Source: DAOUJH01 sp965116555
GTDB taxonomy: Bacteria; Chloroflexota; Dehalococcoidia; Lucifugimonadales; QGNO01
Assembly (NCBI GenBank): GCA_965116555.1
Contig: OZ220698.1
Location: forward strand, 1,612,001-1,676,000
Length of the DNA: 64,000 nt
Direction of reading: 5' to 3'
Part shown: positions 51,229 to 60,005 of the stretch, piece by piece
Numbering within the stretch: the first letter of the stretch is position 1
Layout of the letters: each line of letters opens with the position of its first letter
Position numbers and translations under genes: made by a program
Notes under the pieces: model-generated
Told to the model about the DNA's origin: nothing
The model's database searches: none
Seen by the model: the letters and a program-made list of their open reading frames with translations, nothing else

Positions 51229-51510
51229 ATGAGCGTCACTGTACGAATACCGGGGCCATTGCGCCGCGTGACCAATGGCGAATCACAAGTAGCCGTGGAG
51301 GCCTCAACCGTAGGGGAATCTATCGACTCGCTGGATGCCAAGCATCCGGGCATCAAGGAGCGCATTTGCGATGAGTCTGGCGACCTCCGCTATTTCGTCA
51401 ACGTCTACCTCAACGGTGAGGACGTCCGCTTCCTAGACGGGCTGAAAACGGAGATGAACTCGGGAGATGAGTTGAGCATCGTCCCGGCTGTCGCCGGCGG
51501 CTCTCTCTAG
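51229..51510 (+). CDS. MoaD/ThiS-like sulfur carrier protein
   Basis: 93 residues with the ubiquitin-like MoaD fold (VTVRIPGPLRRVTNGES at the start, VNVYLNGEDVRFLDGLKTEM and ELSIVPAVAGG at the end). Sulfur is carried as a thiocarboxylate on the last Gly of the GG pair. Here GG is followed by Ser-Leu, so a protease (JAMM type) must trim it, as for CysO of Mycobacterium. Preceded by AGGAGG. Convergent 4-base overlap with tgt. Likely used in sulfur-amino-acid rather than molybdopterin synthesis because of the neighbours. Confidence 0.85.
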   Translation: MSVTVRIPGPLRRVTNGESQVAVEASTVGESIDSLDAKHPGIKERICDESGDLRYFVNVYLNGEDVRFLDGLKTEMNSGDELSIVPAVAGGSL

Positions 51511-52670
51511 CCTCCCATACTCCACGAAGCCAACCGTCTCCGGCTTTGCTCCAAACGAGCTGTCTCGTCCGCAGGGCTGTATCCATCCAAGAACTCCCTG
51601 GCAAGCAGATCAAAGCTGCCCCCTGCTATGGCCGCGCGCATATCGGCCATCAGCCTAATCACAAACCTCAAGTTGTGGATCGTGGCCAACCGCAGGCCCA
51701 GGAGCTCTTTCGCCTTGAACAGGTGATGGAGATAACCCGCGGTGAAATGGGCGCAGGTGTAGCAGTCGCATCCATCCTCAACGGGGCTTTCCCTGCCCCG
51801 GAACGCGGCAGAACGTATATCCAGCCTTCCCCGCCTGGTGAAGAGCGCCCCGTTACGCGCCACCCTTGTCGGCAGGGCGCAATCGAACATGTCCACACCC
51901 CTGGCTACGCAGTGCACCAGGTCCTCCGGCGAACCCACGCCCATCAGATAGCGCGGCTTGTCCTCCGGCAGCAGTCCGGCGGTATGCTCCACCAGCGGGT
52001 ACATGACCGACTTGGGCTCGCCCACGGCCAAGCCGCCGATGGCATATCCCGGAAAGTCCAGCCCTTTGATGAAAGAGGCCGACTCCTCTCTCAAGTCCTG
52101 AAACACACCACCCTGCACAATACCAAAGAGCGCCTGGTCATCCCTGGAGTGCGCCTCACGGCATACCTCCGCCCAGCGGTGGGTGCGCTCCATGGCATCC
52201 CGCACCGCATCTTTGTCATCGGTATAGGCCAAACACTGGTCCAAGCACATGATTATGTCCGCCCCCAGGCGCTCCTGATAGTCGATGACCTTCTTGGGAG
52301 TGAACATGTGGCGCGAGCCGTCTATGTGTGATCGGAACTCCACTCCGTCGTCGGTGATCTTGGCGCGACGACTCAGGCTGTAGACTTGGAACCCGCCGCT
52401 ATCGGTGAGCGTAGGGCCATCCCAGCCCATGAACCGGCCCAACCCTCCCAGGTCGCGCACGGTTTCGATGCCGTGCAGATACAGGTGGTAGGTATTGCCC
52501 AAGAGCAGCGCGGCGTCCAGGGAACGCAGCTCCTGGGGGGTAAGCGTTTTGACCGAGCCCTGCGTGGCTACCGGCATGAACACCGGGGTCGGCACGGGAC
52601 CGTGCGGCGTGTGCAAGACTCCGGCGCGAGCTGCGCCGTCAACCGTATCAAGCTCGAACTTGGCGTTCAT
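51507..52670 (-). CDS. tgt: Queuine/preQ1 tRNA-guanine transglycosylase
   Basis: 387 residues. Exchanges guanine 34 for preQ1 in GUN-anticodon tRNAs. Catalytic Asp in LTDSGGFQVYSL near 91; second Asp (nucleophile) in GVDMFDCALPTR near 266; zinc site CDCYTCAHFTAGYLHHL with three Cys and a His near 303. GGLAVGEPK and the RYLMGVGSPEDL block are present. No other queuosine genes in the window. Confidence 0.95.
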   Translation of the reverse strand: MNAKFELDTVDGAARAGVLHTPHGPVPTPVFMPVATQGSVKTLTPQELRSLDAALLLGNTYHLYLHGIETVRDLGGLGRFMGWDGPTLTDSGGFQVYSLSRRAKITDDGVEFRSHIDGSRHMFTPKKVIDYQERLGADIIMCLDQCLAYTDDKDAVRDAMERTHRWAEVCREAHSRDDQALFGIVQGGVFQDLREESASFIKGLDFPGYAIGGLAVGEPKSVMYPLVEHTAGLLPEDKPRYLMGVGSPEDLVHCVARGVDMFDCALPTRVARNGALFTRRGRLDIRSAAFRGRESPVEDGCDCYTCAHFTAGYLHHLFKAKELLGLRLATIHNLRFVIRLMADMRAAIAGGSFDLLAREFLDGYSPADETARLEQSRRRLASWSMGG

Positions 52671-52714
52671 TGTGGAATGGTAGGAAATGCGTACAGGTTA
52701 AGCAAGGGCAGAGG

Positions 52715-54049
52715 CTATCTAAAGTTTCTCAACGCAGGCAAGATGGCAAAGAAGACCAGGGTAACCACTCCGTATGCTATACCGCTTATCAGCACAGTAT
52801 CGGATACTCCACTGGCTATGCTGCCGCCCATCTGTACGAAACCAAGGTCCACACCTCCGGGGCGCTTCAACACCTCCGCAACGCCGCCCAATAGAAGAAC
52901 CCCTATCCAGCTCATCCCTTGAATGCTGGTCTGGAAACTCATCACCCGGCCGCGCAGGTCGTCGGGAGCCAGCACTTGCATGGCTACTATGCGCATGGCG
53001 CGGAACATCACCTGGGCCAGTCCCATGCCAAAGACAATGATCATGGTTAGCATGAATACGTCCGACTTGGCAAAAGCCATGAGCAGACCCGTGTTGAGCA
53101 CGGCCACGGCCAGCAGCAGATAACCCCTGCGACCAAAATTGGAGAGAGATACAACAGTCAGTGCGCCAACAGCGCCTCCCAGCGTTGAAACGGTCATGAG
53201 ATACCCCAGCCCGGAAGCGCCCTCTCCCAGCATTGCATCGGCAAATATGGGCAGCATGAACCCGGCCGCGCCTCCAATCACGGAGAAGGTCACGCCTATG
53301 CTGACCAGGCCAAAGAGCACCTTCTCGTTCCAGACGTACTTGAAGCCCTCCAAAAAGGAGCCTCTGTCACCGGACCCTCGTTGCTTGGCGCGCTGCTCCT
53401 CGGGGTTCCAGTCCAGCAGAAACACCGTTATGGCGGTGAACAGTTGCATTGCCGCCGTGGACGCGAAGAGAATACCCTCCCATCCCGCGCCTATAACGCC
53501 TATCAATATAGCGCCCAACGCCGGACCAGCTACCCTGGGCCAGGTGTCGGCCACATTGTCCCATGCCGCGGCGTTGGAGAGGCGTCGTTTGTCCACAATA
53601 CTGCCCAGAAGCGCCTGATGGCTCGGCCGTCCAATAGACTGAATCACGCCGCTAAGCACGGATGAAACCAGGAAGTGCCACCAGTGGATCAGGTCCAGTA
53701 TTATCAAAACAGCCACGGCGGCCCAGAGCACCACAAGGAGTGATTCCGTGATTTTGGCCAGCAGGCGGCGGTCGATCTTGTCGGCCAGGAAGCCGCCGAC
53801 AAACGGCATAAAAAGCATGGGCCATGCCAGAGAGGAGGTGACAAAGCCCAGCAGGAAGGGAGAGTCCGTTATCTCCCAGACCATCCAGGCACGGAGGAAG
53901 ACACGCATCTGCCGGGCCATGTTGGAGCTGGCGCGGCCGGCCCATAGGATGCGGAAGTTGCCTACTTCGAAAGCGGTCACCGAGCCGCGGATACGGCCAA
54001 CAGGTTTTGCTTCTACTTCAGCCGGTGAATCTGAAGAGGGGTCCGCCAC
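52715..54049 (-). CDS. MFS exporter (EntS/MFS_3-like)
   Basis: 444 residues with 12 membrane segments; GTG start preceded by GGAAGG. The N-terminal TFxVxNFRILWAGRASSNMARQMRVF pattern (in two parts) and GGFLADKIDRRLL motif A are typical of the enterobactin-exporter-like MFS_3 family. Substrate unknown. It lies 11 bases downstream of the acyl-CoA synthetase subunits on the same strand, so may export or import a related acid. Confidence 0.8.
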   Translation of the reverse strand: MADPSSDSPAEVEAKPVGRIRGSVTAFEVGNFRILWAGRASSNMARQMRVFLRAWMVWEITDSPFLLGFVTSSLAWPMLFMPFVGGFLADKIDRRLLAKITESLLVVLWAAVAVLIILDLIHWWHFLVSSVLSGVIQSIGRPSHQALLGSIVDKRRLSNAAAWDNVADTWPRVAGPALGAILIGVIGAGWEGILFASTAAMQLFTAITVFLLDWNPEEQRAKQRGSGDRGSFLEGFKYVWNEKVLFGLVSIGVTFSVIGGAAGFMLPIFADAMLGEGASGLGYLMTVSTLGGAVGALTVVSLSNFGRRGYLLLAVAVLNTGLLMAFAKSDVFMLTMIIVFGMGLAQVMFRAMRIVAMQVLAPDDLRGRVMSFQTSIQGMSWIGVLLLGGVAEVLKRPGGVDLGFVQMGGSIASGVSDTVLISGIAYGVVTLVFFAILPALRNFR

Positions 54050-54060
54050 TGTGCCTTCCG

Positions 54061-55464
54061 CTAAGCCTCTCGGTACTGGTAATAGTCGACAAATTTCCGC
54101 AAAGCCGCCGCCGTGCCCTGCAGTCCGTGCAAAGCGGGTATGCCCGCATCAGTTAGCCTCTTGTAGAACTCGTCTGCCAGCTCCTGTGGCGGATGGGGAT
54201 GCGACGTAGACATGGCGGCTACGTACGGCTTCTTGGCCCGCTTGCGAAACTCGGCCAGTAACTCCGGGCCGTGCCCCCTGTACAGTGAAGCTTCGCCGTC
54301 CCTGACCACGGTATGCACCTCATGGACGATGATGTCCACGTTCGGGTCGTCGTTCAGCACGTCCAAGACGTTGTTCAGATGATCGGGGTTGCTCAGCGTG
54401 CGCCCCTCGATGGGATTGGTATACGTGCTTCCCACAACGTCGAACTTCTCCAGTATGCGCTGATATGAGCTCTGTTCCAGCGAAGGCACCTTGAAGCCGG
54501 CCTTGGAGAAGACGTTGGTCATTTCAGTGGCGTGGCCGCCGGACAACGCCATCAGCCCCAGCCTGTCGCCGGTGGTCGGGGGCAGTTGCAGGAGGAGCTT
54601 GGCCGTCTCGAAGACCTCGTCAACGCTTTCCATCTTGATGGCGCCGCACTGACGGAGCATAGCGTCCCAGACCGCGGATTCCGTTGTCATGGAGGTGGAG
54701 TGCGATGCTACGGCCCGCGCCGCGTCTTCCGTTTCTCCAACTTTCCAGACAAGGACGGGCTTCGTGGCACTTATTTGGCGCAGGACATCGTAGAAACGCC
54801 TGCCGTCCCTTATCCCCTCCAAGTACATGCCTATTGCCGTGGTGTCTTCGTCCTGGGCAAAGTACTCAAGGTAATCCGTACTGTCCAGGATGATGCCGTT
54901 GCCCATGCTGACCAACTTGCTCACTTTGATCCCGTTGGCCAGGCATCCCCTGGCAAATCCTCCCGACTGGGAACCGCTCTGGGAGATGAAGGCGAAGTTC
55001 CCGGCATCACCGTGGTACCCGCCCAGGTTCACCCCCAGGCCTACCTTGGGATTGAAGACGCCCAGGCAGTTGGGGCCCACTATGTCCAGACCGCCGTCGC
55101 GGGCAAGCTGGAGCAACTCGCGCTCTCGTTGAATGCCATCCTCCATGCCCGTCTCGCCGTAGCCTGCCGTATAGAGATGCACCCCGGCCACACCCTTGGC
55201 TATACAGTCCTTGATCACGTAGGGCACGACTTGCGCGGGCACGGACACAATCACGAAGTCCACGTCTCCGGGGACGTCCACCAGCCTTTCATAGTTGGGG
55301 AACCCCAGCTCTTCCGCGCTGGGCCATTCATTCTTGTCTATGTTGATGTGGTACTTGGGCCCCTGGAACGGCAGCACGGTGCGCAGCCAGTTGTGGTTGT
55401 CGATCTGCTTGGAGCCAACAACGGCAACGCTTCTTGGATTGAAGATTCGTTCCAGCTTGTGCAT
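54061..55464 (-). CDS. NDP-forming acyl-CoA synthetase, alpha-type subunit
   Basis: 467 residues. CoA-binding domain (about 1-130; IFNPRSVAVVGSKQ, VDFVIVSVPAQ), succinyl-CoA ligase-like flavodoxin domain (about 150-290; FISQSGSQSGGFA), active His in AVASHSTSMTTESAV near 275, and a second ligase-like domain (about 300-460). This is the AcdA part of acetyl/acyl-CoA synthetases (ADP-forming). The motif around His normally reads SHTGAL; here SHSTSM, so specificity is unusual. Start overlaps the beta subunit stop (TGATG). Confidence 0.8.
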   Translation of the reverse strand: MHKLERIFNPRSVAVVGSKQIDNHNWLRTVLPFQGPKYHINIDKNEWPSAEELGFPNYERLVDVPGDVDFVIVSVPAQVVPYVIKDCIAKGVAGVHLYTAGYGETGMEDGIQRERELLQLARDGGLDIVGPNCLGVFNPKVGLGVNLGGYHGDAGNFAFISQSGSQSGGFARGCLANGIKVSKLVSMGNGIILDSTDYLEYFAQDEDTTAIGMYLEGIRDGRRFYDVLRQISATKPVLVWKVGETEDAARAVASHSTSMTTESAVWDAMLRQCGAIKMESVDEVFETAKLLLQLPPTTGDRLGLMALSGGHATEMTNVFSKAGFKVPSLEQSSYQRILEKFDVVGSTYTNPIEGRTLSNPDHLNNVLDVLNDDPNVDIIVHEVHTVVRDGEASLYRGHGPELLAEFRKRAKKPYVAAMSTSHPHPPQELADEFYKRLTDAGIPALHGLQGTAAALRKFVDYYQYREA

Positions 55465-56159
55465 CAGGCCTCTTCTCGTTCCTTCAACTCTATCCTTGCT
55501 TCCGCAACCAACACCTGTTCTCTATAGGCGTATACGGGGAACAACTCCATGTTTTCTATCTCAGGGTTCTCATGTACAAGGCCGGAGACCTTTAGAAGCA
55601 TCTCTTCCAAAAGGGTGTCCCTCGGCGCGGGCAATGCCCCGTATCCCTGCAGAAGCCGGCTTCCCTTTGGCTCGCGTATCATCAGCTTGGCGTCCTTGCC
55701 GGTGAGAGGCACAATGCGGTATGCCACGTCTTCCCACACCTCCACGGCCATCTTTCCATAGCCAAACGAGAGGACGGGGCCAAACAGCATGTCCTGGTGC
55801 AGGCGGACTATCACCTCTACGCCGGGAGGCGGCGCTTTGCTTACGGAGAGCGACTCCACTCCGGCGTCCCAGGACTTGGCCTGGGCAAGGAGCGTGGGGA
55901 ATGTGCTGCGCAGGTCCGCTTCAGACGACAAAGGCACAACTGCTCCACCATTAAGCAGGAGCCGCTGCCTGGATACGGGTCTGAGCAGGACAGGAAAATC
56001 GGAAGCCCTGGCGGCGGAAACGGCTTCGTCGGCGGACGTTACCGCCCTGGTTTCAGCCACCGGTATTCCAGCCTCATGCAGCAATTCCTTGGACTCAGGG
56101 TCGGTGAGGACAAGACCTGAAGATATGTCCCATTGCTGAATGAGACCTTTGACACTCAT
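55464..56159 (-). CDS. NDP-forming acyl-CoA synthetase, ATP-grasp subunit
   Basis: 231 residues from MSVKGLIQQW at 56159. ATP-grasp_5 domain: DPESKELLHEAGIPVAETRA near 20, DFPVLLRPVS near 62, VEVIVRLHQDMLFGPVLSFGYGK in two parts near 128, and a C-terminal NMELFPVYAY block. It is the AcdB-like nucleotide-binding half that phosphorylates the His of the alpha subunit. It begins 74 bases after leuD and probably is the tail of the same transcript. Confidence 0.8.
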   Translation of the reverse strand: MSVKGLIQQWDISSGLVLTDPESKELLHEAGIPVAETRAVTSADEAVSAARASDFPVLLRPVSRQRLLLNGGAVVPLSSEADLRSTFPTLLAQAKSWDAGVESLSVSKAPPPGVEVIVRLHQDMLFGPVLSFGYGKMAVEVWEDVAYRIVPLTGKDAKLMIREPKGSRLLQGYGALPAPRDTLLEEMLLKVSGLVHENPEIENMELFPVYAYREQVLVAEARIELKEREEA

Positions 56160-56233
56160 CTGCTGGAGCACCCCTTGGACGAATGCATGTATTCCTAGCA
56201 CTATCAAACAGGGAAGTCAACCAAGCTGGATGA

Positions 56234-56827
56234 CTACGTTATAGCGTGCGACTGCTCGTATTCAGAGATAGAGGCTTCGTGCTCCAGGGTCAGACCTATG
56301 TCATCCAGGCCCCTTAGCAAACAGTCGCGGCGAAACGCGTCTACCTGAAACTCCGCAGTGTACTCATCCGACCCCGTAACCAGGCAGCGCTCTAGGTCGA
56401 CGGTGATCTCATAGTCCGCGTCTTCCTTGGCCTTTCCCATGAAGTGGTCTACGTCTTCCGATGCTAGCTGCACAGGCAGCATGCCGTTCTGGTAGCAGTT
56501 GTTGCGAAAGATGTCGGCGAAGCCGGAACTGATGATGGTGCGAAACCCGTAGTCCTCCAGCGCCCAGGGAGCGTGCTCCCTGGAGGAGCCGCTGCCAAAG
56601 TTCGGCCCGGCGACGAGGACGGTGGCGTCTTTGTATTTTGGATCGTTAAGAATAAAGTCGGGATTGGCCTTCCCGTCCGGCAGCTTTCGCCACGAGTCGA
56701 AGAGGAACTCCCCGAATCCCGTGCGCTCAATGCGCTTCAAATACTTGGCGGGGATTATCTGGTCGGTATCTACGTTGGCCCTGTCCAAAGGAACGGCTCT
56801 TCCGGTCACTCTTACATACGGTTCCAC
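56234..56827 (-). CDS. leuD: 3-isopropylmalate dehydratase small subunit
   Basis: 197 residues from the GTG at 56827, preceded by AGGAG seven bases upstream. A longer frame from 56881 has no support. Swivel domain: GRAVPLDRANVDTDQIIPAKYL near 8, GPNFGSGSSREHAPWAL near 72-88, FADIFRNNCYQNGMLPV near 105. Works with LeuC to convert 2- to 3-isopropylmalate. Ten bases after leuC. Confidence 0.95.
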   Translation of the reverse strand: MEPYVRVTGRAVPLDRANVDTDQIIPAKYLKRIERTGFGEFLFDSWRKLPDGKANPDFILNDPKYKDATVLVAGPNFGSGSSREHAPWALEDYGFRTIISSGFADIFRNNCYQNGMLPVQLASEDVDHFMGKAKEDADYEITVDLERCLVTGSDEYTAEFQVDAFRRDCLLRGLDDIGLTLEHEASISEYEQSHAIT

Positions 56828-56837
56828 GGTTTCTCTC

Positions 56838-58244
56838 CTAGCTGAAGTTCCACTCTCTAATGTCCACAATATGCCCGGCAATGGCGGCTGCGGCGGCCAT
56901 CTGCGGGCTCATCAAATGCGTGCGCCCGCCCGGTCCCTGCCTTCCTTCGAAGTTGCGGTTGGACGTGGAAGCGCACCGTTCGCCTGGCCCAAGGATGTCC
57001 GGGTTCATGCCCAAGCACATGGAGCACCCCGACTCACGCCATTCGAACCCCGCGTCCACGAATATCCTATCCAAACCCTCCGCCTCCGCTTGGGCTTTCA
57101 CCGCCGTGGAGCCGGGCACCACCAGTGCCCTAATCTTATCGTTCACCCTCTGCCCGCTGATCACCTCTGAGGCGGCGCGCAGGTCTTCTATGCGTGAGTT
57201 GGTGCAGGAGCCTATGAAGACACGGTCAAGGAGTATCTCCTGCATTGGCCTGCCGGGTTCCAGGTCCATGTACTTCAAGGCGCGCTCTGCCGCCTCACGC
57301 TCCACCGCGGATTCGAACGAAGCCGGATCAGGTACGCGCTCCACCACCGGCACCACCATGCCGGGGTTAGTCCCCCAGGTGACGAAGGGCGAAAGTGCTG
57401 ACGCGTCCAGCTCAACCGTGGTGTCGTAGGCGGCGTCCGCGTCCGTTTTCAGCGAGAGCCACTTTTCGGCGGTGGCTTCAAAAGCGTCCCCTTGTGGGAC
57501 TCTGGGCCTTCCCCTGAGGTATTCAATGGTCTTTCCGTCCGGAGCCACCATGCCCGCCCTTGCTCCTGCCTCAATGGACATGTTGCACACCGTCATCCGT
57601 CCCTCCATGGAGAGGCTGCGGATGGCTTCACCGGTATACTCGACCACGTGGCCGGTGGCCCCCCCGACGCCTATCTTGCCGATAATAGCCAGGATGATGT
57701 CCTTGGCGGTAACGCCATAAGGCAGCGTCCCATCGACTCTAATCTCCATGGTCTTGGGCTTCGCCTGACGCAGGGTCTGTGTCGCCAGCACGTGTTCCAC
57801 CTCGGAGGTGCCTATGCCGAAGGCCAGCGCGCCAAACGCGCCATGCGTAGATGTATGGCTGTCGCCGCAGACGATTGTCTTGCCGGGCTGGGTATAGCCC
57901 ATCTCAGGCCCTATGACATGCACAATCCCCTGGCCGGGGCTGTCCATCCCGTAGTAAGTTATGTCAAACTCCTCCACGTTCCGGTTCAAAGCATCTATCT
58001 GAGCGCGGGAAATCAGGTCGGCAACAGGCAGTGCGCGGTCTGTCGTGGGCACGTTGTGATCCACGGTTGCAACCGTCAGGTCCGTTCGCCGGACTTTACG
58101 GTTGTTCATGCGGAGTCCGTCGAACGCCTGTGGTGAGGTGACCTCATGCACAAGGTGCAAGTCTATGTAGAGGATAGCCGGCTTATCCGGCTCCTCGTAG
58201 ACTACGTGGTCACTCCAGATCTTCTCAAACATCGTGTTCGGCAT
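56838..58244 (-). CDS. leuC: 3-isopropylmalate dehydratase large subunit
   Basis: 468 residues, aconitase-family 4Fe-4S enzyme. Cluster Cys residues in VFIGSCTNSRIEDL near 348 and ESGCSMCLGMNPD near 408-411; catalytic VCGDSHTSTHGAFGALAFGIG in two parts near 125. Pairs with LeuD, next gene. 35 bases after leuA. Confidence 0.95.
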   Translation of the reverse strand: MPNTMFEKIWSDHVVYEEPDKPAILYIDLHLVHEVTSPQAFDGLRMNNRKVRRTDLTVATVDHNVPTTDRALPVADLISRAQIDALNRNVEEFDITYYGMDSPGQGIVHVIGPEMGYTQPGKTIVCGDSHTSTHGAFGALAFGIGTSEVEHVLATQTLRQAKPKTMEIRVDGTLPYGVTAKDIILAIIGKIGVGGATGHVVEYTGEAIRSLSMEGRMTVCNMSIEAGARAGMVAPDGKTIEYLRGRPRVPQGDAFEATAEKWLSLKTDADAAYDTTVELDASALSPFVTWGTNPGMVVPVVERVPDPASFESAVEREAAERALKYMDLEPGRPMQEILLDRVFIGSCTNSRIEDLRAASEVISGQRVNDKIRALVVPGSTAVKAQAEAEGLDRIFVDAGFEWRESGCSMCLGMNPDILGPGERCASTSNRNFEGRQGPGGRTHLMSPQMAAAAAIAGHIVDIREWNFS

Positions 58245-58279
58245 ATCTTCCCTCTCAGATTCGCTGGGTCTTTTGTCAA

Positions 58280-59833
58280 CTAGGTGAAGCTTACTGCTTC
58301 AGCCGGTTTTTCTACGTCGTCTCCCATGCTGAGCAGACGGTTCAGGGCGTTCATGTACGCCTTTGCGCTGGCAACTATGATGTCCGTGTCCCCACTGCGT
58401 CCAACAAACGCCTGGCCGTTGCTCTCGATGCGAATGCTCACTTCGCCTACGGCGTCTATGCCCTCTGTAACGGCTTGTACGCTGAACTCGGTCAGTGTGT
58501 TAGGCACCTTTACGACCCGGTTGATGGCCTGGTACACAGCGTCGACCGGTCCCGTGCCGGTAGCGGCGTCGGTCCTGATTTGACCATCCGGCCCAATCAG
58601 CCGTACGGTAGCCGTCGGTATTTCGTGATTTCCACACGAGACCTGGATGTGGTCAAGCTCGTACACGTCATCGAAACTACGACGCTGGTTTGCCATCAGC
58701 GACTCCAGGTCTCTATCGGTTACTTCGCGCTTCTTGTCGGCCAGCTCTTTGAAGCTTTCGAATATGCGGCCCAGCTCGGCGTCGCTAGGCTGGTATCCCA
58801 GCTCGTTGAGCCTGACCTTCAGACCATGCCGGCCGCTGAGCTTACCCAGCACCAGTTCGCTGCTGGGCCAGCCTATGCTCTGCGGGTCCATTATCTCGTA
58901 TGTGGTGCGTTCCTTAATGACCCCGTCCTGATGGATGCCGGAAGCGTGTCTGAAGGCGTTTCTTCCCACCACAGCCTTATTGGGTTGCACCGCGAAGCCT
59001 GTGATATCGCTTACCAGCTTGCTGACGCGGTGTATCTGGGTTGTATCTATGTCCAGTCTAATCTTGTAGTGGTCCGCCCTAGTATGCAGGGCCATGATCA
59101 CTTCTTCTATGGCCGCGTTGCCGGCCCTTTCTCCTATACCGTTGATGCATCCCTCTATTTGACGCACCCCGGCCTTTACGGCGGCAAGGCTATTGGCCAC
59201 GGCCATCCCCAAGTCATTGTGGCAGTGGACGCTTAGCCTCACTTTGCCAATGTTGGGCACGTTTTTCTTGACGCCCTCCAGCAGCTCAGTAAACTCGGCG
59301 GGCGTTGTGTAGCCCACGGTATCCGGAATGTTGATTGTAGTGGCGCCGGCATTGATGCAGGCTTCCAGCATTGTATAGAGGTATTCCGGCTCCGTCCGCG
59401 TGGCGTCCATGGGCGAAAACTCCACGTCTTCAACGTAGCTCTTGGCGCGTTCCACGTTGGACACGGCCATATCCATGACCTCTTCCCGGCCTTTGCGAAG
59501 CTGATGCATTATGTGAATGTCAGAGCTGGAAAGGAAAACGTGGATGCGGGGATGCCTGGCCTCCTGCAAAGCTTCCGCCGCTTTATCCACGGCGGTGGGG
59601 TTGGCGTGTGCCAGGGCGCAGATGATGGGCTTGCGTATCTCTTTGGCAACGGCCCTAACCGCTTCAAAATCACCGGGGGAGCTTACAGGGAACCCCGCCT
59701 CTATTATGTCCACGCCCATTGCTTCCAGACGCCTTGCCACCTCCAGCTTTTCTTCTACGGTCATGGCTGCGCCGGCCGACTGTTCGCCGTCGCGCAGCGT
59801 GGTGTCGAATATATATACCTTGTCCTCTACCAT
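58280..59833 (-). CDS. leuA: 2-isopropylmalate synthase
   Basis: 517 residues. HMGL-like barrel: FDTTLRDGEQSAGAAMT near 9-25, metal His pair in VHCHNDLGMAVANSLAAV near 200-217, GAGERAGNA-like GIGERAGNAAIEEVI near 233. C-terminal LeuA dimer regulatory domain from about 390 (VSCGNHEIPTATVRL) binds leucine for feedback inhibition. First leu gene, 172 bases after ilvC. That gap has no gene and no clear terminator. Confidence 0.95.
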   Translation of the reverse strand: MVEDKVYIFDTTLRDGEQSAGAAMTVEEKLEVARRLEAMGVDIIEAGFPVSSPGDFEAVRAVAKEIRKPIICALAHANPTAVDKAAEALQEARHPRIHVFLSSSDIHIMHQLRKGREEVMDMAVSNVERAKSYVEDVEFSPMDATRTEPEYLYTMLEACINAGATTINIPDTVGYTTPAEFTELLEGVKKNVPNIGKVRLSVHCHNDLGMAVANSLAAVKAGVRQIEGCINGIGERAGNAAIEEVIMALHTRADHYKIRLDIDTTQIHRVSKLVSDITGFAVQPNKAVVGRNAFRHASGIHQDGVIKERTTYEIMDPQSIGWPSSELVLGKLSGRHGLKVRLNELGYQPSDAELGRIFESFKELADKKREVTDRDLESLMANQRRSFDDVYELDHIQVSCGNHEIPTATVRLIGPDGQIRTDAATGTGPVDAVYQAINRVVKVPNTLTEFSVQAVTEGIDAVGEVSIRIESNGQAFVGRSGDTDIIVASAKAYMNALNRLLSMGDDVEKPAEAVSFT

Positions 59834-60005
59834 GGTCTGGTGCTCCTAGTTAACGTTTGGGATAGTGCCCGGCGGGCATATTGGAGGGACGCTAAGGGTC
59901 ACAGGACAACGCGGTCCGTTAGACCCAGCCTTGCTAAGACCCGGCCTTGACAACGGACCACGCGCCTTACCTCCAACGCGCTTGAATATGATTGTTTGGC
60001 AATCA

